Positions 26,783 to 39,228 of a stretch of 64,000 nucleotides of DNA are shown one piece after another. Source of the DNA: Copromyces sp. CBS 386.78. Taxonomy: Eukaryota; Ascomycota; Sordariomycetes; Sordariales; Sordariaceae. Position numbers and translations under genes: made by a program. Each line of letters opens with the position of its first letter. Position 1 is the stretch's first letter. The DNA is taken from NCBI GenBank assembly GCA_030685235.1, contig MU839101.1:310001-374000 (forward strand), in the 5' to 3' direction. The notes under the pieces were generated by a model, which ran no database searches, was not told the DNA's origin, and saw only the letters and a list, made by a program, of their open reading frames with translations.

Positions 26783-29700
26783 CCTCCTCGTCGACTTTTA
26801 CTAAATATATTTATCGGAAGATTTCTTCGCATATAAATACATCGGTTTTAAAATTTCCAATAAAGTTAATTGCTTTAACGAAAATTACAACCTCTCGGGT
26901 ATCTTCTAAAATATAAATATTAGTTATTTTATCAATAAAATTATAAAGTACGAAGGGTAAACTTTCTTTATACTTCCTTCTATCGCCTTTTATAATATTA
27001 TTAATTATTTCCTCGATTAAATTTAAATTTTAAAAATCCGCTATAGCCGCTAGCCTCTCAATCTTAACGTAATTCGTAACGTACGGCTATAACTACTCCT
27101 TTTCGTAAATAAAATTAAATACGGTTATATTAAATACTTTAATATTATTAGGGTTGAATTTATAATCGAGCTTATAAAAATAATAATATTAAAGGCGACT
27201 TATACTAATTAAAACGCAGCAGCTACTTATATATATATAAGGCTCGTAAAACGCAGGGCTTTTAATTTTAATAAAGAGAGCGGCGGTATTAATAATAATA
27301 ATTTTAAATTCAACCCTCCGGGCTACTAACGTTTTAATAGGAGCGGGGACCGTATAATAGCCGGTCTTAAGATTGATCTTAGGTTTAATAGCGGTAAGAA
27401 GGAGTTCGGGAATAGATAAGGGCTCTAAAGCGGATAAGGGCTCTAAAGCGGACTCCGCTACAATCTTTTTAATCTTTTCTTTCTTAATAATTAGAGGGCG
27501 AAATTTAATCTCCTCCTTCTTAATAGCTAGAGAGGGAAATTCGGTCTCCTCCTTCTTAATTAGTAGGAAGGGGGTTTAATAGACGGAGGCCACTAAAACC
27601 CGGTTAATAAGGGCTCTAAGTACCGCCGTCTAATATTTAAGGAAATCCGTTAGTAAATAGCGGCTTCGGTAAGCAGTATAGCTAAAATATATATTATACT
27701 ACTCGTAATCGATCTTTAACTAATAATATTATATTTATAAGAAGCCTAAAATAATTAAGTATTTTCTAAAAATATTATAAACTAGGAAGGTAATCGTTTC
27801 TTCGTAATAGCCGATCCGGAATTTAATTATTATTCCTTTAAAAATAATACTTTTAACTACTCCGTTAATAAGAACGAACTTCTTTATTTTTAATAATTAG
27901 AAATGGGGAAGGTTATTTTTAACGATAAAAGAGTAATTAATAAATGTAAAAGCGGAATAACCGCTATTAATAAAGGTAATACAATAGTTTTTACGCGAAT
28001 GGATTATAATATAAGAAGATAAAAGTATTAAATTCGGAGAAGTAAAATTATTTAATAATTAAACTTTAATTTTTTCTAAACCCTTTAATTCTATAGAGCT
28101 TAAAATTTATCTTTTAAATATAATCCGGCTAAGCTTTTATATACGATTATATATAGAAGTTAAACGTTTTCTTAATTGTTATAATATTCTTTACTAGCGG
28201 CGAGCTTAGCGGAGGCGGCTAGAGTAGCCGGAGTAGCTAGAACGGTATCGGTCGCGCGGACTTATTCTTAATTATAACCTTTATTACGACCTTTATTCTT
28301 TAACTTCTTACTAATAGAATATTAAAGGCTTTAAGAACCGTAGTTAACTAAAGCGGTATAATTACGAGTAATATAGCTAGGCTTACTATAATAATAGTAA
28401 AAGTTATTGTAAGAATGCTAATTAAAAATATTTTTATAAATAAAAATTATAAAATTAACGGCGTCCAAATTTATTTTATTATTGCCCTAATTAATAAGGA
28501 CGTTATTAGTAGAAAATTTAGCACTAGAGTAATTTCTACTATTATTATTATTATTAGTACCGCTATTAGGGTTAAGGAAGTAGTTTATTATTTTTTAATA
28601 ATAATCTACATCTTTAAAATTATTGGTAATATTATAATAAATTTCGAATTAATATTTAAAATCGTTATCGGAAGGAAGGTTATAGTAAGCGAAAACGTTA
28701 TAGAAACGTTTATTAATTTTATTCTAAAAATAATAAACTTTTATCGAATTATTAAAATTATAAAAATTTATTAAATTAATTAATTTAAGTTCGAAATCCG
28801 CGAAAAATATATTTTTTATATATAATTCTTATAAATAGCGGCCGGCATTTATTTTAAAATTTATATTCTAAAAACGAAAGATTAAATATTTTATAAATTC
28901 AACGCTTATCTTTTAATATTAATTTATTTTATTAAAGTCCGATTAAATTATATTTAAATTATCCTAAATGCTAGACAAGATTTCGGGTCCTAAAAGTATA
29001 ATAGTACGGATAATTCTAATATTTTTGGAAGAATAAAAAGCGGCGTCGTATTTTTATTAAAATTAAATATAAAAACGCTAAATTTTAAAATTTTTATATT
29101 TATAAGCGGGACCGCCAATTTCCTTACTAGTAAAAATAGGCGGGTTCTTTACTATTTAGTAAAGGGAGGAGGATATAATTACTTTTATAATTATATTATT
29201 AATAGAAGAAGAAACTTATATTTTAAAGGTATTATATTCTGCGAATAAAATATTATAAGCGGATTTAAAATTAATATAATTAAAATTCTTTTAATTAAAA
29301 TTAGATTAGGCGTTGTTAATTATTTAATAAATAATTTTAAATTTTTTTTTAGAGCGTTCGAAGTTATTAATAACGTCGTTATAAAGTACGAAGTTAGTAT
29401 AATAGAAGCGATTAAAGGGTATAACGATAAACTGGAAAGTAAAGTAGTAGGTAATAACGGCCGCGTTTTTAAAATATTTACGAGGAATAGGCAGGCCGTT
29501 CTTTTAGTCGAAACCTTTAAGGAAGTTAGTAAGGGCTACGTTTTTAAGGATTTCGAAAAGCGTAGTATAGTAAATTATAGTATCGAATTTAATTTCGAAA
29601 GTTTCGTTAAAGGCGGAGTATAGCGAATTTAAATCGAAAGCGCTAGTCTTAGGAGTTACGAAGTTAAGGAGATTACCGCTATTAGAATTACCGTCTGGGG

Positions 29701-30051
29701 AGAAAAGGGCGGGATCGCTATCGTTGTAAAGTATAAAATAAAAGAAGGGTAAAAGTCCGCTACTAGGACTATTTAACAAAAGAGAAAGTCCGCTATTAGG
29801 ACTGTTTAAAGTAATCGAAACGAGGCGATCCCTTATTTATTAAATAAAGAGTACTTTCTTTTACGTATTAGTAAAGGGAGGTTTAGGGTTTTGACTAAGC
29901 GATTATCGTAATTACGACTATCGATACTTGGGGGGGTACTAGGCTTAACGATTCGTAACGAAGTAATCCCTATACGCGCGCGATCGAAGAAATAATCGTA
30001 ATGAAAGATAGGTTTACACTATAAACGTAATAGTTAAAAGGTGTAATTAAC
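26783..30051 (-). pseudogene. Element E gag and start of pol relic
   Basis: Minus strand. The gag N-terminal part is still open at 29779-29504 (DLNSLYSAFNETFEIKFDTI). A CX2CX4HX4C zinc knuckle relic lies near 28355-28405, reading YYSKPSYITRNY, with Cys to Tyr and Gly to Ser changes typical of RIP. The remainder leads into the protease and pre-reverse-transcriptase part, which resumes at 12065 after element F is removed. The open frame 28415-28774 on the plus strand is a shadow. Confidence 0.8.
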
Positions 30052-30284
30052 TATTATGGGAAGAGGGCGAGAGGTTGGGTATAAATAATTAATATGCGTA
30101 ATTATACGAGGGAAGAAAGGGAAGAGTATAGAAGTACGATCGGGAAATAGGCCTTTATAGGACTCGAGCTATAAACCCCTAGTAAGTCTATAGCGGGAGG
30201 TATAGCCAATTAACCGATAATGGTAATAGGAGTTTTAGAGAGCTATTGTCACTAGTATATACAATATAGGCTAACCCTGTGACA
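30052..30284 (-). repeat. Element E 5' LTR (233 bp)
   Basis: Its right outer end retains the unmutated terminus ACCCTGTGACA, followed by TSD GACGC. The left copy of the same terminus reads ACCCTATAATA. Confidence 0.92.
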
Positions 30285-30289
30285 GACGC

Positions 30290-33200
30290 GGTTAAATTCT
30301 ATAAAAAAATTAATAAACTTCCTAAAATAATTGTAGAAATTCAAACCAAACTCCCGCGATAATACTAATATTATACGTAAACCTTCCTATAAAAAGGAGC
30401 GGATATTCTTCCTCCCTATAAGGTATATAATCTAAAGATTAAACTCCGTTTAGGAACAACCCCTCCCGCTTCCTGCGGGCGTATATTTAATTTTAATAAA
30501 TTTAACGTTATTAAAAAATAGGTTAATAATATATTTTAAAAGAAATTTATTAAGCCTTTACAATTAAAGGCCTTAATATTTCTATTCTTTATTAAAAAAC
30601 CGGGAAGCGGAATCTACGTTTATATTAATTATTATAATATTAATAATATTACCCTTAAATCCCGTTATCCCTTCCCGCTTATTAAAAAAACCCTTAACGT
30701 AATTTGCTGCACTAAGATTTTTATAAAATTCGACGTAATTGCTACTTTTAACCGCATTTATATTAAATAAGGACACGAATAACTCACCGCCTTCATAACC
30801 TAATTTAACCTATTTAAATTTTTAATTATTTCTTTTAATTTATAAAGCGCCCTAAATACATTCTAGAATTATATTAATAATATTTTATATAATATTTTCA
30901 ATATTTACGCAACCGCTTACTTCGACAATATCTTTATTTATTCTAATAATATTAAAGACTATAAATAATATATTAACGATATTTTTAATAAACTAATAAA
31001 AGCGGGCCTCAATATTAATATTAATAAATACGAATTCTATATAATAAGAACGAAATATTTAAGTCTAATTATTATACTTAGAAGTATTAAAATAGATTTA
31101 AAGAAAGTTAAAATTATTACGGATTAATAAATACTAGAATTAAAAAAATCCTTACAATCCTTTTTAAACTTTATAAATTTCTATTAATAATTTATAAAAA
31201 AAATTCGATAATAGCTATTCTGCTTTACGAACTTACGAAGAAAGACGTTGGATAGTCCTAAAATAATTATTATTAAACCACTTTCGAAGTTTTTAAATAG
31301 ATATTTATTAATAAACCTGTATTCAAAATTTATAATTAGATTAAAAAGACTATAATCGAAATAAACGCTTCTAATTAAACTATAGGTAGCACCCTTTCCT
31401 AATATAAAAATAATAGTATTCTCTACCTTATTACTTATTTTTCAATTAAATATAATTCCTAAAAATATAATTAAAATATATATAATAAAGAATTGCTTGC
31501 AATTATTAAAGTATTAAAGGAGTAGAAGCCGGAATTTAAAGGAATTTAATAACTGTTTAATATTCTAATAGATTATAAAAATCTTTAAACGTTTACGACT
31601 AATAAATAATTAATTTAGCGGTATATACGCTAGTCTCAATTCCTATCCTAGTTTAATTTCCTAATTAAATATACGCCAGGTTCGAAAAACCTTCGCTTAA
31701 ATATTTTAAATCGTAAGCCTAACGACCGTCCGAATAACGAAGAGGATAATCGTTTAATTACCTGTAAAAAGATTTTATTAAATTTATTTTAATTCGAAGA
31801 AAATTATTTCGAATTTAACGATCTAGCGGTAGAGTTCTCCGTATATTTATTAGGCCTAAATAATTTAAATATTTAATTAATTAATAATTTTATCCGTACG
31901 AATTATAAAACCTCTATTTTTTTATAAGAGTTAATTTCCTCCCTTACTAGCAAAGCTTATTAATAGCTTACTATTATTAAAAAGGTTTTCTATAAAGCTT
32001 TTTCGGAATATTATATTATTAATAGTATTACGAAATAGTGCGACCGAATCATCGTTAATCCCTACAATAAAAATCTCTAATTCTAATTTATTAATCGCTA
32101 ATATAATTCCCCGGGCGCCGGTTATCCAAATTGCGACGCTATATATAAATTCCTACAACGCAATTTCTATTAGGAGGGGATATATAATAACGTACGCCTT
32201 TTCTATAAAGGTTACTTACCTTATACAAAAATTAAATTTTTAAAAAAAAGTTTAACCGGTTATTTTAAATTAGTTACAATCGCTCTTACGCCGTAAATTA
32301 ATATTTTAATCGATTACGTTACGCTGTTACTATTAAATACTTATTTAAGTTAAACTTTTAAATACGTCGCTATCGTTATTAATCGATTTATTAAAATATA
32401 ATACTATATTCTAATAATGATTTTAGAAGCGGAAGAATTAGTAGACCAATTTATCGATTATATTTATTTAATTTACAACCTTCTAAATAATATACTTTCT
32501 AACCGAAATACTTAATTTATTTTATAATTTTAATTTACCCTCTATAAACGGTTATCCGTAATTCGCAAGTTTATTTCCGCTTTCTACCCCTAAATAAATG
32601 CCTAAACCGAATATATTAATGTAAAAATAAAATAATTTTTAAAAATCTATATTAATTAAGTATAAACGGATTAAATAAAGTAATTACTATTAGCGGAATT
32701 CGCTAATAATAATACTATTTCTTCGTTGATAAATATTTTTCCCTTCTTTACTAATTATAAATATTACTCTTATATAAATACGGAGCCTTGTACCCCGCTG
32801 CTATTAAATTTCTCCCTAATTTAATTTAAAGAATATTATAAAATTAACGAATTAGCGGACCGCTTCTAGTAAATTTAGGATTTCGCTATTTAATAATTTT
32901 ATTGTATATAGGAATAATATAAGGATAATGTTAATAAAAAGCGAATCGACTCTATTAAATACTATATTAATAATATAATATTCCTTAATACAGCTAACTT
33001 CGTTAATAGACGTCTATACGCAAAACTATATCCCCGTTAGGAGGGACCCTTTAAAATTATTTACGCCGAATTGTATACGGTTTATTTCGCCCTACTCTCT
33101 AATATAAAATACTTACTGATTTTCTACATTTCTATAATATAATTATAATCCGGCTAAGGCCTCTTAAGCTAGCCTACTATAATAAATGTCCAAGCTAACG

Positions 33201-33725
33201 AAAATAAAATTATAATACGGACCGATAATTAAAAGGAGTACGAAGAATAGGTATTCGAACGTTTTATAGATTGTTAATAAATAAGTAATAATAAGTATTA
33301 AAAATATAAAGTCAAATAGAAGACCGGTAACCCTACCTAAGAATTTATTAATAATATTATCGATTATAAATATTATTTTTAATAATTCTATTACGAGTAC
33401 CCGAATAAATTAATTCCCTTAAAAGTTTAAAGGGTTCTTAAATAATTCGCTGCTAATACTCTAGTGCCAATAATAATGCTAGTACCGGCAGCCCCCGAAC
33501 TACTATAACACCGTTCCAACCGCTTAATATAGTAAAAAACGGCCGCTATTATAAGGGATAGGACGTAGAAGGATATAGAGGAGGGCTTATACTTTATATT
33601 TAGAAGGGTATTTCGGAAATTAATAAATATTTATAAGGATAAGAGGTTACGGGAGGGGTCTTAAATCTATTATTTTATATATATATAGATTTTCAACTCT
33701 TCGAACTTCTTTTGAAGGGGGATAG
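30290..33725 (+). pseudogene. Element D pol relic (gypsy reverse transcriptase, RNase H, integrase)
   Basis: On the plus strand the gypsy reverse transcriptase is readable from about 30560: IKKPGSGIYVYINYYN, then ITLKSRYPFPLI, FDVIATFNRIYIK, and AYFDNIFIYSNN at about 30915-30950, a mutated FLDDI box. RNase H and integrase relics follow to about 33.4 kb, ending at the polypurine tract. The open frame on the opposite strand at 30582-30776 is a shadow of this domain. There are multiple stops, so no product is expected. Confidence 0.85.
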
Positions 33726-33975
33726 TATTATAGGGTTAGACCTATAATATACTATATTATACTAACTATATATATACTATACCGACTAGAGCCCAAAGCT
33801 CTAGCTATGCATATATTATCGTTACGTACAGCCTTACGTGCCCGCGGTCTAGTTTGTAGGGCTCTTGCCTATATATAGCCAAACCTCCGCGCACACTTCC
33901 TTCTCTCCTCCTTTCTCCTCATACAATAACGTATATCTCATCATACCCCCTACGGTGCCATCTCGCCCCGTGATA
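33726..33975 (+). repeat. Element D 3' LTR (250 bp)
   Basis: Same length as the 5' copy. Its right (outer) part is RIP-light (CGCGCACACTTCC), in mirror image to the 5' LTR. TSD GCTTT follows. Confidence 0.92.
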
Positions 33976-33980
33976 GCTTT

Positions 33981-36900
33981 TTCCTTTAATACGTCCCTTA
34001 TAAAAGTAGTATCTTTATTAAAGATTATATCTTTCGTATTAATTATTTCATTAATATAAGGGTTCTAAATTCAATAAATAAAAGAGGATAAATACCTAAT
34101 AAAATAGCCGATTTATACTTTTAAATTATATTTCCTTCACCTTTCTTTCTTAAATTGGGCGGTAATAATTATAATATAAACTTTATAACTATAAACCTTA
34201 AAATATAATAAATCTAGTTTATATAGAATTTTAAAATTGCGTTGGCGGGCAATAATTATATAGAAATATTCGTATAGAGATTTCTAATTGTAAAAGTAGC
34301 GAGGGGATCTATTAGCGAAATATACGGCTATAGAGGTAATTTCTAGCCATATATCTTTTAGGATCTTTAAACTCTAAGCTATTACCTTCTCTTTCTCTTT
34401 AATTATACCCTTTAAACATTTAGCCCCGCTATTTTAAATTTAAATATTAAATACGCAAATTTCGACTTAAATTCCTCTAATAGCGAAGAAGTTTTTTACA
34501 ATTTAAGATCTAATAATTTCGTTATTATATTCGATGTATTATAGTTTAATATTATATTGGTTTCGAGAATAATAAATAAATCGGTTAAAGTAATAATAAG
34601 AGATACTACTATCCTATTTTTGAAATAATAATCTTAAATATAATTAATATATTAATAGGTAATAAATATAATACTAATATAACTTATTTTACTAGGCTCG
34701 AAGTCGAGGAAATCAATAGTTAGTCTTTCCCCTAAGCTATTACTTTATAATCTATACCGTCGTATAATTTGCTGTTTAATCTTTAAAATAATATATACAT
34801 TATATTAAACGGTTAATAATCCTTTAAAATATACTCCCTCAACGTTATAGAAATAATTAAATACTTAAGGATTATAATAATTAAAGTAATAATATTAAAG
34901 GTAACTACTCTTTTTATAATATTTACAACTAGTATAAGAATTAGATTAATTCCTTTTTATAAAGAAATTAACCTATATTTTAATAAAGGGGAGATTTTCG
35001 AAAAATATTTAACCGTATTATATAAATAATTTATAAAAGAGCGTATAATTTAAAGATTATAAACAATTATTAAACAGTTTATAATCCTAGTAATACCCTT
35101 ACCGTCATAAGAATTAAAAAGATACGAAATTAATTATAAAATCTAATATAAAAGCTATATCTTTTAGCTTTAACTTCCTTAAACCCTTCTTCCCCTAAAT
35201 AGTAATATTGATTGTTTTATACCCTTAAATGAGTATAATTAAATTACTAACCTAAAGAACTTCTTTATAAAAGGTTCGTCGAAATAAAATAAAGCGGGAA
35301 ATTTCGTTAAAAACGTATATCGAATTTCTAAAATTGAAAATCGCGCAATTTTTAAATAAGTAAATCGCATTTTCGCCTTCTCCTACTTAGAAGGCTACTT
35401 AATTAATATTAAAAGTAGTATAATAAATACTTTCGTATAAAGGTTAATTTTAGGAATTATTATTATTAATATTATTAATTTCCTAATCCGCTTAATAATT
35501 TTTATTATTACTAAGGTCGTTACTAGATTCCTTTGTAAAAAGAATATTATATTACTTTACCAATTACTTATAAAAAACTTCGATTTTATAACGGAATTAC
35601 TTATTAATTTAGAAATTCTTCCTAACAATTTTATAAATATCCTAATTTCCTTTCTAATCTACCTTTACTAAATAAAGGAAAAAATATTAATATTTCTTAA
35701 ATAAATAAATATTTCGCTTATAAATTTTACAATAAAAAAAGGATTTGGCTAAATTAGCCCGTTTCTTCTTATTTTAATTTAATTTATTTTAATAAGAATT
35801 CCTATTATCGACTTTACTTTTATTCAAGGTTAATCTAAATCTAAAGCCTCCCCTCTTAATATTTTAAACTTTATTCATTAATATAGTAAAAGTCTTCTCG
35901 TAGATTCCTATCCTTCGAAAGTCTTTAAAGACTATATAAAAATCTAATATATTCTCCTCAATTTAAACGAAGTAATAATAATTAACGCCAGCCACCTATA
36001 AGAGGCGGACTGTATTAAAGTATATAAATAAATCGTTAAATTAAGCGTTAACTTGAATAGCTTTAAGGATTTTATAGTACTTAATTAATATTATAAAGGT
36101 ATTCTATTTATTAATCCACTTTACTATACCTTCTTTAAGTACTTTATAAAAGGTTTTAAAATAATTATAATAGACTCGATAAATATTTATTTAAATATTA
36201 ATATGGTAATAATTATATATTCGTTTAAAAATAATAAATTAAATTAAAGTTAATTTTAAAGCTTCGAAAATATTAGCCTTTAATTTAAAATTAATAGTCT
36301 CTTATATCCAAACCCTAATTTTATTATTATAAAATTTAAAATCGCTAACAATTTTATATTATAAATTATTAGAATTTTAATCGTTAAAGAACTAATTTTT
36401 ACTAACTTAAATAAAATTAAACAAGAATACTAATAAATTTCTAATCTAATCTTTAATAAATTTATTAATAATTTTAATAATATAAAGTATTTAAATACCT
36501 TTTTAAATACCCGAATCGGTAAAAGTCGTTGTTAAAAATATTATTATAAAAAATAATACTATTATTCGTATTATAGGACGAAGAGTAAATACGGTAGTAA
36601 ATGAATAATTAATATTATTTACTCCTTCAAAAATATTTAAATAAACGTATTGAAAGGTACTATTTTTTAACCTCGTAATATTTATTTATACTAAAGCAAT
36701 ATAGATAATTACTATAGTAGAAAGAAGATATAAAGAAAAGGATTATCTATTAAAGATAGGGGCTAATTTTCTACTTAAAAAATAATTAATTAATTAATAC
36801 CCCTCGGCGAAACTAAGAAACTCGTTTTCCTAATCCCTATATTTATTAAGTATATTAAAATAAAAACGGGAAGTCTTAATAAAAAAATTAATAGTAGGAA

Positions 36901-37008
36901 GAATTATTATAATTATTTTAATCAATAATACTAATATAAAAAATAAATAAGATATAGGTACTTCTAAATAGTCTCGTAGCGTAGCGATACAATACTTAAA
37001 TTATTAAT
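33981..37008 (-). pseudogene. Element A gag and integrase relic (copia, other half)
   Basis: The 5' internal half of element A, separated from its reverse transcriptase half by element D. Its sequence mirrors element C from about 45755 to 48785: for example 36955-37008 is the near reverse complement of the start of C's internal region. It carries gag then integrase in minus orientation, and all frames are broken by RIP stops. Confidence 0.75.
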
Positions 37009-37231
37009 TATTAAATTAGTACGTAGGGTAGAAATTAGAAGGTATATAGTAAAAGGTAATTAATTCTAGTAATCCTTATTTCTATCCTTCTCGAAAATTA
37101 CTAGGGTTTAAATATAAAATCTAAGGATATTAGAAAGCTAATCTTTATATAATAATATCGTTAAATAGTTCAAATATCGAATTATAAGTATAAGGGGATC
37201 TTTACACTGTATATACAGTATATGAGGTTAT
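37009..37231 (-). repeat. Element A 5' LTR, first piece
   Basis: Aligns with 2289-2511. It is heavily RIP-converted (TATTAAATTAGTACGTAGGG against TGTTAGATTGGCACGTAGGG). It stops at GTTAT, where element B begins. Confidence 0.88.
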
Positions 37232-37536
37232 TGTAAGGGGACAGCAGAGCGATACGCAGGTGCTGGCCAGAAGGTAATCTATTAAAGTTCTACAAGGAGA
37301 AAAGGGGAGAAAGACTAGCCCGCAGGGCAGTTTAGCCACCTATCCTTTTATAGCTATATATAATGTAGATACTTAGCTATTTGAAGTAGTATATGGAATT
37401 TCGTAGAAGGTAGAGAAATTCCGAGGGTGTTCGAAAAGTGTGCCGGGGACCTGCTAGCTTAGCGTACGTTGCCGTGCTAGTATTGGTCTAGCTAACCGTA
37501 TACTAGATATTAGTATTGGGCGCTAAACCTATAATA
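37232..37536 (-). repeat. Element B 3' LTR (305 bp)
   Basis: Starts TGTAAGGGGACAGCAGAGCG on the plus strand. This outer left end is RIP-light, while the right end (CCTATAATA) is converted compared with CCCATAACA in the other copy. Confidence 0.93.
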
Positions 37537-37859
37537 TTAGCCCCCCCCTTCCCTAATTATAAATATATTGCGTAAATTATATTCGTTTATTTATATTAAT
37601 TAGATCTTACCCTTCTTCTAAATTTATTCTCTTTCTTACTTTCCCTTATAAGTAATTGTAATTATAGCGTTAGTATACTTTTATTTAGATAATTTTATTT
37701 ATTTATTACCTTATTACCCTTATTATTATTCCTTTATTATTAATTATTTATTTCTAGGCCCCGAGCCTATTATTCTAGCTCTTTAGACTATTATTAATTT
37801 ATATACCTTCTAATTTGTCTTTTAGTTTTAACTTTTTCGGGTTCCGTTCTATTATTCCC

Positions 37860-39228
37860 GCGTCCTATATATCCGAAATAGTCGTTATTATACTATTGCT
37901 GTTTAGTACTTATAAGTCCGCCCGTACTACAATTATTAGGGTAACCCCCTAATAGTATTCTAAATATATAAATGTAGGCGATATTAACGCTTATATATCC
38001 GTAGAGGGCTATACTTACTACGCGCTATACTTTAAAGCGAAGGAAGCTAATTTTTACTATACTTAGCCCCTTATTATCTAGGAGCAATATATTGCTTAGT
38101 TAGTATATAGCTACCCCGTTAATAAAGGTACTACGGCAGAAATTTACAATTTCTTCCGAAAGACGGTAATAGTTGCCTACTATTTAAATAAATTAGAAAA
38201 GGATAGTTTAATTATTAAGTAAGTAAGCTTTCTTTTTTAAATTTTTTAGATTTTATATTTATATTCCCTAAAGATACCGTTTATAAAGTTTTCGGTTACT
38301 TTACGGGAGTTAAACTATTTACTACCGTTATTCTAATTGTTATTATAGCACTTCTAATTATAATTTTAGTAAATTCCGGACTTACGCCTTCTATTATTTT
38401 AGTAGAAGTACGGTAATTTCTAGACGAATTAGAGGAGGAGTTCCGTTTTTTCTGTATTAATTAGAATAGTTAGGTTAGTTTTTAAATTTTCGTTTTCGCT
38501 AAATTTTCTTCTATTAATTATAAGGCCGCCGTTATTATTAGGGCTACCGCCGCCGATATTACCGCCGACGCCGAATTTATTATTATTACTACCGAAATTA
38601 CCGCCGTTACCGCCCGAAATATTATTGTAGGTATTAACGTTGTCGTTTCTAGGTTCGAATCCCGGCTTTCTAAGTTAAAATCCTAGGTTAATATTATTAG
38701 TAATATAGTTATAGTATTGGACGCCCGTACCAATAGGTTCGAATTTTAATATACTATCGTTCAATCGATTTTCGGCTAGATTTTAATTCGTTTCAATAAA
38801 TTAGAGGAGAAGGAAAGGGAAAGGGAGAGGGAAAAGCGTAGAATAGTAGAAGTAGAGGAAGATAATAGTAATAGTTTAAAGCCCGATATTTATATTCGGT
38901 TAACTATATTATTTAAGGGTATAATTAAAAGTATTAGTACTACTATTATTAAATTAGAAGAAATAATAAGGATAAGGGAGGAAGTAAAGGAAGTAGAAAA
39001 ATTAAAGAAGATTAAAGAGAAGAAGAAGGAGAAAATTAAAAAGAAAGTTTATTTTATTAACGTCGATAAAGAAGACGAAGCCGACGAAGAAATTCCTATT
39101 AAAAAGAAGAAGTAGCCTACCCGTTAGGTTAAGAAACTTTCGGTTTTTACGCTTTGGGTATTAGAGAATTTTAGTAGTATTGTAGAATTAGGTTTCAATT
39201 TATTTATCCTAGGGGAAACCCCTTAATT
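37860..39228 (+). pseudogene. Antisense ORF relic in element B, Lys/Glu-rich C-terminus
   Basis: Runs on the plus strand, opposite to B's gag-pol, between the integrase end and the 3' LTR. Readable stretches are TYKSARTTIIRVTP, YINVGDINAYISVEGYTYYA, TTAEIYNFFRKTVIVAYYLN (38.13-38.2 kb), then after a frame change at about 38.22-38.25 kb FPKDTVYKVFGYFTGVKL, and a charged coiled-coil-like tail (REEVKEVEKLKKIKEKKKEK, then NVDKEDEADEEIPIKKKK near 39.06-39.11 kb). Stops are mostly TAG/TAA at expected RIP positions. The minus strand here is not protein-like. A GTAAGT...TTTTAG stretch at 38219-38249 is too short and out of phase for a normal intron. Family and function are unknown. Confidence 0.6.

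Larger units (their letters stand above)
8444..30284 (-). mobile_element. Element E: RIP-mutated Ty3/gypsy retrotransposon (interrupted by F)
   Basis: Minus-strand gypsy of 7,124 bp once F is removed (8444-12065 plus 26783-30284). Two 233-bp LTRs (8444-8676 and 30052-30284) begin TATCACGGGAAGAGG and end CTAACCCTGTGACA (RIP variants). TSD GACGC is at 8439-8443 and 30285-30289. On the minus strand gag lies beside the right LTR and pol beside the left LTR, so the 5' end is on the right. It is nested in D between gag and the reverse transcriptase. Confidence 0.92.
4719..33975 (+). mobile_element. Element D: RIP-mutated Ty3/gypsy retrotransposon (interrupted by E)
   Basis: Plus-strand gypsy of 7,411 bp once E is removed (4719-8443 plus 30290-33975). 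It has two 250-bp LTRs beginning TATCACAGGG/TATTATAGGG and ending CCCCATAATA/CCCCGTGATA, a 5-bp TSD GCTTT (4714-4718 and 33976-33980), and a polypurine tract GAAGGGGGA at 33714-33722 just before the 3' LTR. It is nested in element A between the integrase and reverse transcriptase regions. Confidence 0.92.

Noticed and set aside
28415..28774. 119-codon Ile-rich open frame on the plus strand
   Set aside because: Antisense shadow of element E's gag, whose zinc knuckle reads on the minus strand nearby. The Ile/Asn/Lys bias reflects AT-rich sequence.
30582..30776. 64-codon open frame on the minus strand
   Set aside because: Exact antisense of the reverse transcriptase relic of element D.
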